Below the pieces are notes generated by a model. It did no database searches. It worked only from the letters and a program-made list of their open reading frames with translations, and was not told where the DNA came from. A stretch of 64,000 nt of DNA from Olleya sp. Hel_I_94 (GTDB lineage Bacteria > Bacteroidota > Bacteroidia > Flavobacteriales > Flavobacteriaceae): the NCBI RefSeq assembly GCF_007827365.1, contig NZ_VISI01000002.1:1555001-1619000 (forward strand), read 5' to 3'. This document shows positions 16,088 through 23,779 of this stretch, piece by piece (the stretch's first letter is position 1; the number at the start of each line of letters is the position of its first letter). Position numbers and translations under genes: made by a program.

Positions 16088-18189
16088 AGTTATCCAATAT
16101 AGAAATCAATAATTTTAGACAATATTATAATGAAGTTAATATTGATTTATCAACTAATTCAGATCAAAATATCATTGTAATTGGTGGTAGAAATGGTTAT
16201 GGAAAAACAAACCTTTTACTATCAATTGTCTGGTGTCTTTATGGAGAAAAAATTTCTCAAATTGATGACAACTTCAAAAAGGAAATTCAAAAAGAAAAAA
16301 ACTATTCTTCTTTTATGCAGCAATCAATAAACTGGACTGCAAAAAAAGAAAATAAAGACACCTTTTCTGTTAGTATACTTATTTCAGAAATCGAATTACC
16401 TGAACTAAAGAAATTAAACTCAAATTCTGAAAGTGTAATTATTACTAGAACATTTAATGTTACTAGTATGAATGAAAAACTTTTTATTTCTGATCCAAAT
16501 TCAAAAATGGAAATTTTTGATGATGAAGCCGATAAGATTAACTTTATTAATGACTATATAATTCCGATAGATGCAGCAAAATTTGTCTTTTTTGATGCAG
16601 AAAAAATATCTGAAATAGCCAACTTATCAATTAAAGAAGAAGGTAGTTTTATAAATGACGCTTTAGGTAAAATATTAGGGTTAGATACATATGATACACT
16701 TATTGAAGATATAGAATTTTACATAAACTCTCTTAAAAAAGAAGGAGCTACTAAAAATTTACAAGAGCAAATTGTAGATAAAGAAAAAGCAATTGAACTT
16801 TCAAATATAGATATTGAAAAACTTGAAGAAGAAAACGCTGAAAAACTAAAAGAAATTGATGATTTAAAAAAGACAATTCGTCAATATAACAATCTAATTT
16901 CTCAACATAGTAAGCAAGGTAATTCAACTTTTGATAGAGAATCTGTATTGTCGGAAATAGAAAAACTAAAAACAAAAGAACTTGAACTTTCTGAAAGATT
17001 TAATGAGTTAAGTGAGATTATTCCATTGGCAATATTAACTGGCAAATTAGAAGAAGTTAATGAACAACTTGAAATTCAAGAAAAAAACGAATTATCACAA
17101 AATTCATCAAAAGAAAATTCTGAAAAAATAGAAAACTTTATTGAATTACTTTTTAACAAACCACCTGAACCAGATAATTCTACAATGTCTTTTAAAGACA
17201 AAAACTTTTATTATGAAAAAGCTAAAAATTTAGGTTCGGAGTTATTTAGTAATAATGGAGATTACAAAGAATTAGAATTTGAACACGATTTAAATAATGC
17301 GGAAAAGAATCTAATTTCAGATGCAATAGATCTTGTTAACTCTCAATCAAAAGATTTATTTGAGACTACAATTGAAGAATTTAATGAAGTACAAATTAAA
17401 CTTTCCGAACTAAATAAAACATTGAGTAAAGTTGATGCTGATTTAGAGGATGAATTGATTTTGGAATATTCATCTAAAAAAGATACGGCAGATTATAATA
17501 TCACAGAAAACAATAGAAAAATTGGAGAAAACAACCAACAGATTACAAAGTTAAAAAGTGATATAGTTCGTTTAAATCAACAGCTTCAAACGTTGGTTAA
17601 AAAAGTAGATGTAAATTCACAAAATAAACTTAAAATTAAAGAAAGTCAGAAATACATTGACGTTTTGAATTCATTCCTTGAAGAACAGAAAAGCAAACAC
17701 AAAAATAGTCTTGAAAAAACAATTTTAAGCGAGTTAAAAATATTAATGCACAAACTTGGTAGTGAAGAAAACAGCAGTAAATTTATTGAAGATGTGAAAG
17801 TTACAATATTGGCTTCAGGTCAAGGAATGAAAATCACCTTATTAGATCAAGATGATAATGAAATAAGAAAAGAAAGTTTATCATCTGGTGAAAAGCAAAT
17901 TTATATTTCATGTTTGATTAAAGCAATATTAAACGAATCGATACAAAGCTTACCAATATTTATAGATACACCTCTTGGTCGACTTGACGAAGAACACAGA
18001 GATAACATTACAAGAAAATATTATCCAGCTCTTTCAGAACAAGTCGTACTATTTTCAACAAATAGTGAGATTACACCTAAACGGTATAAAGATATTTCAG
18101 AAAACATTTCAAAATCTTATCTACTATTTAACGATGGAGCAAACACAAATTTAAAAAACGGTTATTTTAATACTTCAAGCAATGATTAG
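16084..18189 (+). CDS. DndD-like SMC/RecN-type ATPase (Dnd-like operon gene 3)
   Basis: This 701-residue ATPase has the layout of DndD/SMC proteins. An N-terminal Walker A GRNGYGKT lies at residues 35-42, with an FVFFDAEKISEIANL block after about 160 that is typical of DndD. A long coiled coil follows (about 230-560), then the ABC signature LSSGEKQ (599-605), Walker B LPIFIDTPLGRLDEEH (623-638) and a late LFSTNSE motif. In phosphorothioation systems DndD supplies ATP-driven DNA handling. Here it overlaps both neighbours (4 and 8 bases). DndC and DndA, needed for sulfur chemistry, are not in the window, so the activity of this complex is open. Confidence 0.82.
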   Translation: MKLSNIEINNFRQYYNEVNIDLSTNSDQNIIVIGGRNGYGKTNLLLSIVWCLYGEKISQIDDNFKKEIQKEKNYSSFMQQSINWTAKKENKDTFSVSILISEIELPELKKLNSNSESVIITRTFNVTSMNEKLFISDPNSKMEIFDDEADKINFINDYIIPIDAAKFVFFDAEKISEIANLSIKEEGSFINDALGKILGLDTYDTLIEDIEFYINSLKKEGATKNLQEQIVDKEKAIELSNIDIEKLEEENAEKLKEIDDLKKTIRQYNNLISQHSKQGNSTFDRESVLSEIEKLKTKELELSERFNELSEIIPLAILTGKLEEVNEQLEIQEKNELSQNSSKENSEKIENFIELLFNKPPEPDNSTMSFKDKNFYYEKAKNLGSELFSNNGDYKELEFEHDLNNAEKNLISDAIDLVNSQSKDLFETTIEEFNEVQIKLSELNKTLSKVDADLEDELILEYSSKKDTADYNITENNRKIGENNQQITKLKSDIVRLNQQLQTLVKKVDVNSQNKLKIKESQKYIDVLNSFLEEQKSKHKNSLEKTILSELKILMHKLGSEENSSKFIEDVKVTILASGQGMKITLLDQDDNEIRKESLSSGEKQIYISCLIKAILNESIQSLPIFIDTPLGRLDEEHRDNITRKYYPALSEQVVLFSTNSEITPKRYKDISENISKSYLLFNDGANTNLKNGYFNTSSND

Positions 18190-19759
18190 ATTTAAAATAG
18201 ATTCAGAAAGCACAGAATTATTAGATAGAATTACAAATATCTATAATTTTAAAAGAGACACAATTACGGGAAGAATTGCATTGTCACTAAGTATTGAAAA
18301 AGGTCGTCTATTTCACGAAAACGAAAATAATCTACCTCAAAACGGTAGAGAATATACGCCAACAAGTAACATCTTTGGTCGTTTAGTTAATGACATTGAT
18401 AATTTTACTCTTTATAAAACTATTTTCGATCAGCACTACAACAAAGAATTGACAGAAAGTGAATTTATTAAACTTTATAAACTTCATTTAAAAGATGGTC
18501 TTGAAGTTTGGAATAATAAATTAAACAATAGCGACATTACCAAAGGAGAACATATTTCACTTTTATTGAAACCAATCAAAAAAGGTTTAACATTAAGATC
18601 AAAAACTGTGAAAACTGGTTCTAGTTCGAAGAAATTTAATGTAAAAGAATTTGAAGATCTTTTAACATTCGAATTAGGAAAAACAGAAGAAGGCGAAAAT
18701 GTTGAAATTAGAATTAATGATTTAAGAGAGTTTGATAATAGAAATATTGCAATTGCAGGAATGGCAGGTTCTGGAAAAACTCAATTAATGAAAGATATTT
18801 TATATCAAATTTCCAAAAACACAAACAATGATCTAAAATTCATATTCTTTGATTATAAAGGAGAAGGAAATCCAGAGCAACTCAAACCATTTTTAGACGC
18901 AACGAAATGTGAATTTGTCGACATTGTAAATGATGGTGGTATAGAATTTAATCCATTTTTATCAATAAGTTTAGACGAAAGACAAAGACCTTTTAGTATA
19001 AAAGCATTTGTTGACACTATAGCAACTTTCGTTCCTAGTGTTGGTGTTGCTCAAAAGAATATTTTAACAAACGTAATTACAGATTTATTCGACAGTAAAA
19101 ATGGTTCTTACCCAACTATAAATGAATTATTTGAAAATTTAGAAGAATATTACGATGAAAATAATAGAAGACCAGATACATTATTTGCAGGTATCCAAGA
19201 TTTAACTACCAATATATTTAATTGTAGTCCAACTAATATTGATATTTTAGACAAAAGTTTATATCTCAATCTACCACCTGCATTATCTGATACTTTAAGA
19301 CAATTAGTTGTGTTTTTGTTATTGCGTTATTTTAACTCATTTTTTAGTTCTACAAATGACTGTGAACCAAAAGATCATATTTTTCCATTACGATATGTAA
19401 TTGTAATTGATGAAGCTCACATATATTTAAAAAATAAAAATGCACGTAAAGCACTTGAAGAACTATTGAGGTTATTAAGATCCAAAGGAGTTATAATTGT
19501 AATGCTCTCACAAGGAGTTGAGGATTATAAAACGAAAGACTTTGACTTTGCATCGCAAGTAAAGTTACCAATATGCTTGAATGTTCAAAATAAAGATTAT
19601 AAAGCAATAAGTAATTATGTTGGGACACCAAGTAGTAAATACAAATTAGAAACAGAAATCAAAAAATTAGAATCAGGAAAAGGCTTGATAAATATTGGAG
19701 AACCAAAAATTATTGAATTAAGACAATGGTGGAAAACTAAAAAAGAGGAAAACATTTAA
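18182..19759 (+). CDS. DndE-like domain fused to a HerA/FtsK-type ATPase (Dnd-like operon gene 4)
   Basis: This 525-residue protein has two parts. Residues 1-130 follow the DndE pattern: a ribbon-helix start, then GRIALSLSIEKG near residues 35-46, and LHLKDGLEVWNN near 112-123. Residues 185-510 form a HerA/FtsK-type motor with Walker A GMAGSGKT (193-200), FFDYKGEG, Walker B VIVIDEAH (406-413) and a late IVMLSQG motif. In classical systems DndE is a separate small protein and the HerA-like motor (DptH/DndH) sits in another operon, so the fusion is notable. It overlaps the preceding gene by 8 bases and ends the operon. Confidence 0.78.
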   Translation: MIRFKIDSESTELLDRITNIYNFKRDTITGRIALSLSIEKGRLFHENENNLPQNGREYTPTSNIFGRLVNDIDNFTLYKTIFDQHYNKELTESEFIKLYKLHLKDGLEVWNNKLNNSDITKGEHISLLLKPIKKGLTLRSKTVKTGSSSKKFNVKEFEDLLTFELGKTEEGENVEIRINDLREFDNRNIAIAGMAGSGKTQLMKDILYQISKNTNNDLKFIFFDYKGEGNPEQLKPFLDATKCEFVDIVNDGGIEFNPFLSISLDERQRPFSIKAFVDTIATFVPSVGVAQKNILTNVITDLFDSKNGSYPTINELFENLEEYYDENNRRPDTLFAGIQDLTTNIFNCSPTNIDILDKSLYLNLPPALSDTLRQLVVFLLLRYFNSFFSSTNDCEPKDHIFPLRYVIVIDEAHIYLKNKNARKALEELLRLLRSKGVIIVMLSQGVEDYKTKDFDFASQVKLPICLNVQNKDYKAISNYVGTPSSKYKLETEIKKLESGKGLINIGEPKIIELRQWWKTKKEENI

Positions 19760-19828
19760 GCCGAAACTATGTTCAAGCACATATATTTTTTTCCCATACT
19801 CAAAAATGCCAAGCCAAAAAAAATAAAA

Positions 19829-19848
19829 GAGCTTTCACGCCAAAGCTC
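19829..19848 (+). terminator. Weak hairpin after the Dnd-like operon
   Basis: GAGCTTT-CACGCC-AAAGCTC forms a perfect 7-bp stem 70 bases after the last stop codon. It lacks a strong T run afterwards, so termination is only a possibility. The surrounding stretch 19760-19902 holds no gene. Confidence 0.35.
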
Positions 19849-19902
19849 ACATTTGAACTAACAGAAAAACATCGGAAAACGAAGCTGAACGGAATAAAGC
19901 CA

Positions 19903-20039
19903 GTTTACAACAACGTATATAAAAAATAGCGGTTTAATCGCTTAACCGAAAGAAAATGAATAAATTAAAGATCAGTTATAATCCGAAAAGTTAGTGCTTA
20001 AAAATCCGCTACTTTTCATATACAAGACCGTTGCCAGTA
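19903..20039 (+). repeat. attC-like site 17 (137 bp, divergent interior)
   Basis: It opens with GTTTACAAC, the complement of the GTTGTAAAC at 13515-13523. That makes everything from about 13516 to 20030 one cassette. It ends with GTTGCCAGTA (20030-20039). The arms pair (ATATAAAAAATAGCGG against CCGCTACTTTTCATAT), but the CCTCGCGG or GCCAAAT central hairpins of the other sites are missing. Confidence 0.85.
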
Positions 20040-20046
20040 ATATAAA

Positions 20047-21132
20047 ATGACCGAAGAACTAAAGAAATACGAGTCCACAATAAAGAAGAAACATAGTTTC
20101 AATTGGACACCTAAATTTGAAGAAGAAATAAGAACGGATTTAAATAAAACTGTAATTATTCCAATAGTAATTCAAACTTTTGAAAAGTTAGGTTGGGATT
20201 TAGTCTACCAAGATGAAAAAAGTGCTGAAGCAAAACGAAAAGGAGATTGGAATCGATGGACTGAAAAAATAGCTGTTTCTTTCGATTACGGAAAATTGAC
20301 AATAAAAAGTGTTTCACTCGGAAACGAAATGTGGGATAATGGAAGAAATTCTAAAAGAGTAAAATTATTTATTCATGCATTTCAAAACACCGAAAAAGAA
20401 TTTGATAGAGAATCTTTAGCTGAACTTGAAAAAGAAGTAGAGAAAAAAAATAATTGGGATGACTATGAAATACCCGAAAGTTTACCACAACCAAAAACTA
20501 GAAAAGAGCCACAATTTTGGATTCCAATTATTGGAGGAATAATTACTGCTTTATTATTAGGTTTTATTGTTGCTTTTTTATCTGTTAAAGGAATTTATAT
20601 AATTGGTCTTTTTGAGTTAGGAGTAGCAATAGTAATGGGATTTGTCCTAAAACAACTTATAAAAGTAAGTAATTACACTTTTTATGACCATTTGCACTAT
20701 CTATTAATTGGAATGATTTTGATAACATATATTTCAAATCAATATTTTCAGTACCAAATAATACTAAATGAAAACAACTTTCAACCTTTTAGTTTTTGGG
20801 AGTTTATGCAAGTTAGATTTGAATCAGGACTAACAATTAAAAAACTAAATACAGGTTGGATAGGATTATTAATCAGTTGGATTTTACAATTAGTTATCAC
20901 CTATTTAATTGGTGTTTTAAGACTTTCTTCAAGTCTAATATCATATTCACTCGAAAGAGTGCCAATGGAAGTTGTGGATTTCGCTTATTACCACTTTGTA
21001 AAGGAAAAAACAGAAGACCAAGTAAGAGACGAATTATCAAAAATGGGTTGGACTGAAAAACAAGACCAAGAAGAAGTTTTCGAATCAATTGGAGCTATGC
21101 AAGGAGCGACTGAAATGAATCGAATGGAATAA
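20047..21132 (+). CDS. Membrane protein with soluble N-terminal domain (cassette 18)
   Basis: This 361-residue protein has a soluble N-terminal domain (about residues 1-150, with RTDLNKTVIIPIVIQTFEKLGW and a basic KRKGDWNRW strand). About five hydrophobic segments follow between residues 158 and 305, then a charged C-terminal tail (KEKTEDQVRDELSKMGW). The N-terminal part recurs in many unnamed flavobacterial proteins, as far as I remember, but I cannot name it. It is the sole gene of cassette 18 and starts 8 bases after the core. Confidence 0.65.
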   Translation: MTEELKKYESTIKKKHSFNWTPKFEEEIRTDLNKTVIIPIVIQTFEKLGWDLVYQDEKSAEAKRKGDWNRWTEKIAVSFDYGKLTIKSVSLGNEMWDNGRNSKRVKLFIHAFQNTEKEFDRESLAELEKEVEKKNNWDDYEIPESLPQPKTRKEPQFWIPIIGGIITALLLGFIVAFLSVKGIYIIGLFELGVAIVMGFVLKQLIKVSNYTFYDHLHYLLIGMILITYISNQYFQYQIILNENNFQPFSFWEFMQVRFESGLTIKKLNTGWIGLLISWILQLVITYLIGVLRLSSSLISYSLERVPMEVVDFAYYHFVKEKTEDQVRDELSKMGWTEKQDQEEVFESIGAMQGATEMNRME

Positions 21133-21136
21133 ATAC

Positions 21137-21272
21137 TACTGGCAACAACGTATATAATTTATTGCTAGTTATAGACTGCTTACGAAAATCCTCGCGGATT
21201 TTCTATTCGGTTTTTATTTGCTAAATTAGGTGCTAAACCACGCAACAAACCATATACAATCACGTTGTGCAC
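21137..21272 (+). repeat. attC-like site 18 (short class, 136 bp)
   Basis: It opens with TACTGGCAAC, the complement of the GTTGCCAGTA that starts cassette 18, and ends with GTTGTGCAC (21264-21272). The central palindrome is GAAAATCCTCGCGGATTTTC. Confidence 0.9.
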
Positions 21273-21282
21273 AATTTAAGAA

Positions 21283-22380
21283 ATGAAGAAAACAATAGGA
21301 AAACCTGAAAATTGGCAAGATTTTGAATCACTTTGTAAAAAGCTTTGGGGAGAAGTATGGGGAATTCCCAACAAGATTAAGAAAAATGGAAGATTAGGTC
21401 AAGAACAAGCTGGTGTTGATGTATACGGAATACCAAAAACTGTAACTAAATATTGGGGAATTCAAGCCAAAGGGAAAGACGATTATTCTGTTGCAAAATT
21501 GACGAAAAAGGAAATTATAACTGAAATTGAAAAAGCCAAAACTTTTAAGCCAGAACTAGAAGTTTATATTATTGCAACTACTCAAAATAAAGACTCAAAA
21601 ATTGAGGAATTTGTAAGATTAAAGGATATAGAAAACAGAGAAAATGGTTCTTTTGAAATTTTACTTTTTTGTTGGGAAGATATCGCCGATTTAATTGAAG
21701 AAAATCGTGATACATATCAATGGTACCTGCACGGAATTGGTCAAATAGGAAAGTTTGACTTTAAAATTTCTTTTAATGAATTAGAAGATGAACTTACTCT
21801 TAGACCAAAATTCGAAAAAAGAATTACTCGCTACAGACATACTAGTGAAACAGCTTCTGAAATTATAATGAAAAGGTTCGATGCGCATAAATCAATATTA
21901 AATAGTATAAATCCTATATTCCCTTTTCATTCCAATAAAATAAATAAATCTTGGTGTAGCTTTGACTTCGTAATGGAAAATACAGGTTCAGCGGTGATTG
22001 AGGATTGGAATATAAGTATTAAATTTCTAGAAGGTGTCAGTAAACTTAATGATGGTACACCTCTTTTTCCAAAAATATCTTTAACTGAATATGTGGATAA
22101 TGAAACAAAAACTATTACCTATAGACCACGAGATAATGAACCATTAATTCAAAAGTCCAACAGATATTTCAAATTATCCCTACTTCCTGACCCTAATTCA
22201 GAAAAAATAGTATTTGAATGGGAATTACTGGCTAGAGATTTTAACCGTAAGGAGGTTTCAGAAATATATATTGAACCAGAATATATAGAAAAAATCGAAA
22301 TAGAATTAGTAAACGAGAAATCTGAATTAAGTGAAGATGATGTTTTTATTTCTTATCATGTAGTAGAAAAAGAACAATAA
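21283..22380 (+). CDS. Restriction-endonuclease-like protein (cassette 19)
   Basis: This 365-residue protein has an N-terminal PD-(D/E)XK-type nuclease fold: FESLCKKLWG with E15, then GVDVYG with D46, then GIQAKGK with the Q61-x-K63 pair, the spacing seen in Mrr-like and related enzymes. Residues 70-150 complete the alpha/beta fold (EVYIIATTQNKD … ILLFCWEDI). The C-terminal half (about 200-365) is beta-rich and may bind a partner or DNA. It is the last complete cassette gene. Cleavage activity and target are inferred, not shown. No methyltransferase gene is nearby, so a modification-dependent or abortive role is more likely than a classical R-M pair. Confidence 0.7.
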   Translation: MKKTIGKPENWQDFESLCKKLWGEVWGIPNKIKKNGRLGQEQAGVDVYGIPKTVTKYWGIQAKGKDDYSVAKLTKKEIITEIEKAKTFKPELEVYIIATTQNKDSKIEEFVRLKDIENRENGSFEILLFCWEDIADLIEENRDTYQWYLHGIGQIGKFDFKISFNELEDELTLRPKFEKRITRYRHTSETASEIIMKRFDAHKSILNSINPIFPFHSNKINKSWCSFDFVMENTGSAVIEDWNISIKFLEGVSKLNDGTPLFPKISLTEYVDNETKTITYRPRDNEPLIQKSNRYFKLSLLPDPNSEKIVFEWELLARDFNRKEVSEIYIEPEYIEKIEIELVNEKSELSEDDVFISYHVVEKEQ

Positions 22381-22384
22381 AACA

Positions 22385-22439
22385 GTGCACAACAACGTAT
22401 TTAATACCTAAATTTTCAACTTTTGACAGACCGTTGATG
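22385..22439 (+). repeat. attC-like site 19 (shortened, about 55 bp)
   Basis: It opens with GTGCACAAC, the complement of the GTTGTGCAC that starts cassette 19, and the next bases AACGTATTTAATACC follow the usual left arm. The matching right arm and central hairpin are missing. A GTTG core reappears at 22433 in GACCGTTGATG. The site is either internally deleted or interrupted by the neighbouring element. This is the end of the array. Confidence 0.65.
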
Positions 22440-22471
22440 ACCGTTGGTTGACCGTTGGTTGACCGTTGGTA
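22429..22471 (+). repeat. Four tandem 11-bp repeats (GACCGTTGGTT)
   Basis: GACCGTTGAT, GACCGTTGGTT, GACCGTTGGTT and GACCGTTGGTA follow one another without a gap. Each contains ACCGTTG, the same bases that close most attC-like sites here. They lie between the array and the primase-type genes, so they may be iterons of an element origin, or stacked remnants of core sites. The rest of the gap to 22693 holds no gene or other structure that I can see. Confidence 0.7.
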
Positions 22472-22693
22472 TTGGTTACAATTAACACCAATTTGGTTAC
22501 TTTTATATCCAAAAAAGGTTAAATATTCACTAAATTTAAAAATAACAATTTCACAAATGAAAAAAAAATAAATATCCTAGATGGTTTCGAATAATTAGAT
22601 ATAATTTCAATTGTCTATGGTACCATATCATTTTTCCTTCAGGATTAGAAGATGATGATTTCTCAGAACAATAGAATAAAAGAGAATAGATTT

Positions 22694-23656
22694 TTAAATA
22701 GTTTTATCAGTACGTAAAACATCTTCTAAATCAAAATTATACCAACCGCTTTCCATAAGTTCTTTGTCGGTTTTCCCATAGGTTAAATCCCATATTTTTA
22801 CATCTATTTGACGCTCTTCAAATTCTGATATTTTTTTAGTTATAATAGCAACTGCTTTTTCGCTCATATCTGGTATTAAAATTACTTTTCGTCCAATTAA
22901 CACTTGAATTTTTTCATTTGTAAGCGCTGTAATTCCTCCATAAGCTAACCATATATATTCTGGATAATGCATAGCACAAACTATTGCTGTTTTTTCACTC
23001 TCTACTAACATTACTGCTTTCTCTTTATTCTCAATGACATCTAATAAGTGTTCTCCAAATAAACAACTATAATATCCGTCTTCATTTTTATAAGGCACCT
23101 TAAAACGGTTAGTTCTTCTTCCATTAGGTTTATAGTATGAAACCTTTGCCTTTTGTGCTTTTTTAGCACGATTGATACTCCAAAATACAGTACCTAAATC
23201 TCTTGAAGTACCTATATAATACATTCTTTTAACTATATCCGTTTTTATGTCACCGTATTTAGTACGTAAGTAAAGCAATAAATTATTCTCATTAGTATTA
23301 TTAACGCATAATATAACGGACTCAAAATCAATAAATTTCTTTTCTCTAACTAAAGTATTACACATATCATTGACACTGTCATTAGGACGAATTACATCAT
23401 TGTCATTCAAATGAGCTACAAATGGCTCCATTTTTTTTGAAATTTCATTCCAGATAAATTCGTTTCCAGAATCGTCACGATATCGAGTTCGTGGTAGAGT
23501 TGCTTTTCCACAAGAATGGCAGTAACCATAATTCAGCGATAACTCTTTATATGTAACAAACTTCCCATCCCTATTTAGGCTTTTACAGCATGGTGTAATA
23601 ATATTACGATGACGTTTTGTGTCAAAAGTTAAGATTACATCTATTTTCTCTAACAT
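22694..23656 (-). CDS. Zinc-finger/Toprim primase-like protein (DUF6371-like)
   Basis: This 320-residue protein has an N-terminal zinc finger (C23, C24 and C46-x2-C49, YCHSCGK). A central region carries KVPYKNEDGYYSCLFGEHLL, and a Toprim-like core begins MLVESEKTAIVCAM at about residue 216 and continues to WLAYGGI and VILIPDMS. The layout matches the DUF6371/Toprim proteins found beside DUF3987 ATPases in Bacteroidota mobile elements, where a replication role is presumed. It is the last gene of the minus-strand run, after a 123-base gap containing an inverted repeat. Confidence 0.72.
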   Translation of the reverse strand: MLEKIDVILTFDTKRHRNIITPCCKSLNRDGKFVTYKELSLNYGYCHSCGKATLPRTRYRDDSGNEFIWNEISKKMEPFVAHLNDNDVIRPNDSVNDMCNTLVREKKFIDFESVILCVNNTNENNLLLYLRTKYGDIKTDIVKRMYYIGTSRDLGTVFWSINRAKKAQKAKVSYYKPNGRRTNRFKVPYKNEDGYYSCLFGEHLLDVIENKEKAVMLVESEKTAIVCAMHYPEYIWLAYGGITALTNEKIQVLIGRKVILIPDMSEKAVAIITKKISEFEERQIDVKIWDLTYGKTDKELMESGWYNFDLEDVLRTDKTI

Positions 23657-23672
23657 TATTATTAGTTTTAAA

Positions 23673-23771
23673 AGAAACAGGAAACTTGAAACCTACAAGA
23701 AATTCAATATAAGAAACTAAAAACGTGCTATTTACATGATTAAATATTAAAGTTTCGAGTTTCCTGTTTCT
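23673..23771. repeat. Long inverted repeat between the Toprim and DUF3987 genes
   Basis: AGAAACAGGAAACTTGAAAC (23673-23692) and its reverse complement at 23752-23771 match at 19 of 20 positions, with a 59-base AT-rich loop between them. They fill the only sizeable gap between the two replication-type genes. An origin, an operator pair, or an RNA hairpin are all possible. There is no T run to suggest a simple terminator. Confidence 0.65.
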
Positions 23772-23779
23772 AATTGCTT

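Noticed and set aside
16084..19759. Calling the operon a standard DNA phosphorothioation (Dnd) system
   Set aside because: The cysteine desulfurase, DndB and the PAPS-reductase-like DndC are absent from the window, and DndE is fused to a motor domain.
779..21272. Regularly spaced palindromic repeats as a CRISPR array or dispersed IS/MITE family
   Set aside because: Units are 136-202 bp, spacers are genes, no cas genes are present, and the cassette-specific core complementarity fits attC sites rather than transposon ends or target duplications.
23673..23771. The long inverted repeat as another attC-like site
   Set aside because: It lacks the GTTR core and the paired GTATAT/TTGC arms, and sits inside the element's operon on the other strand.
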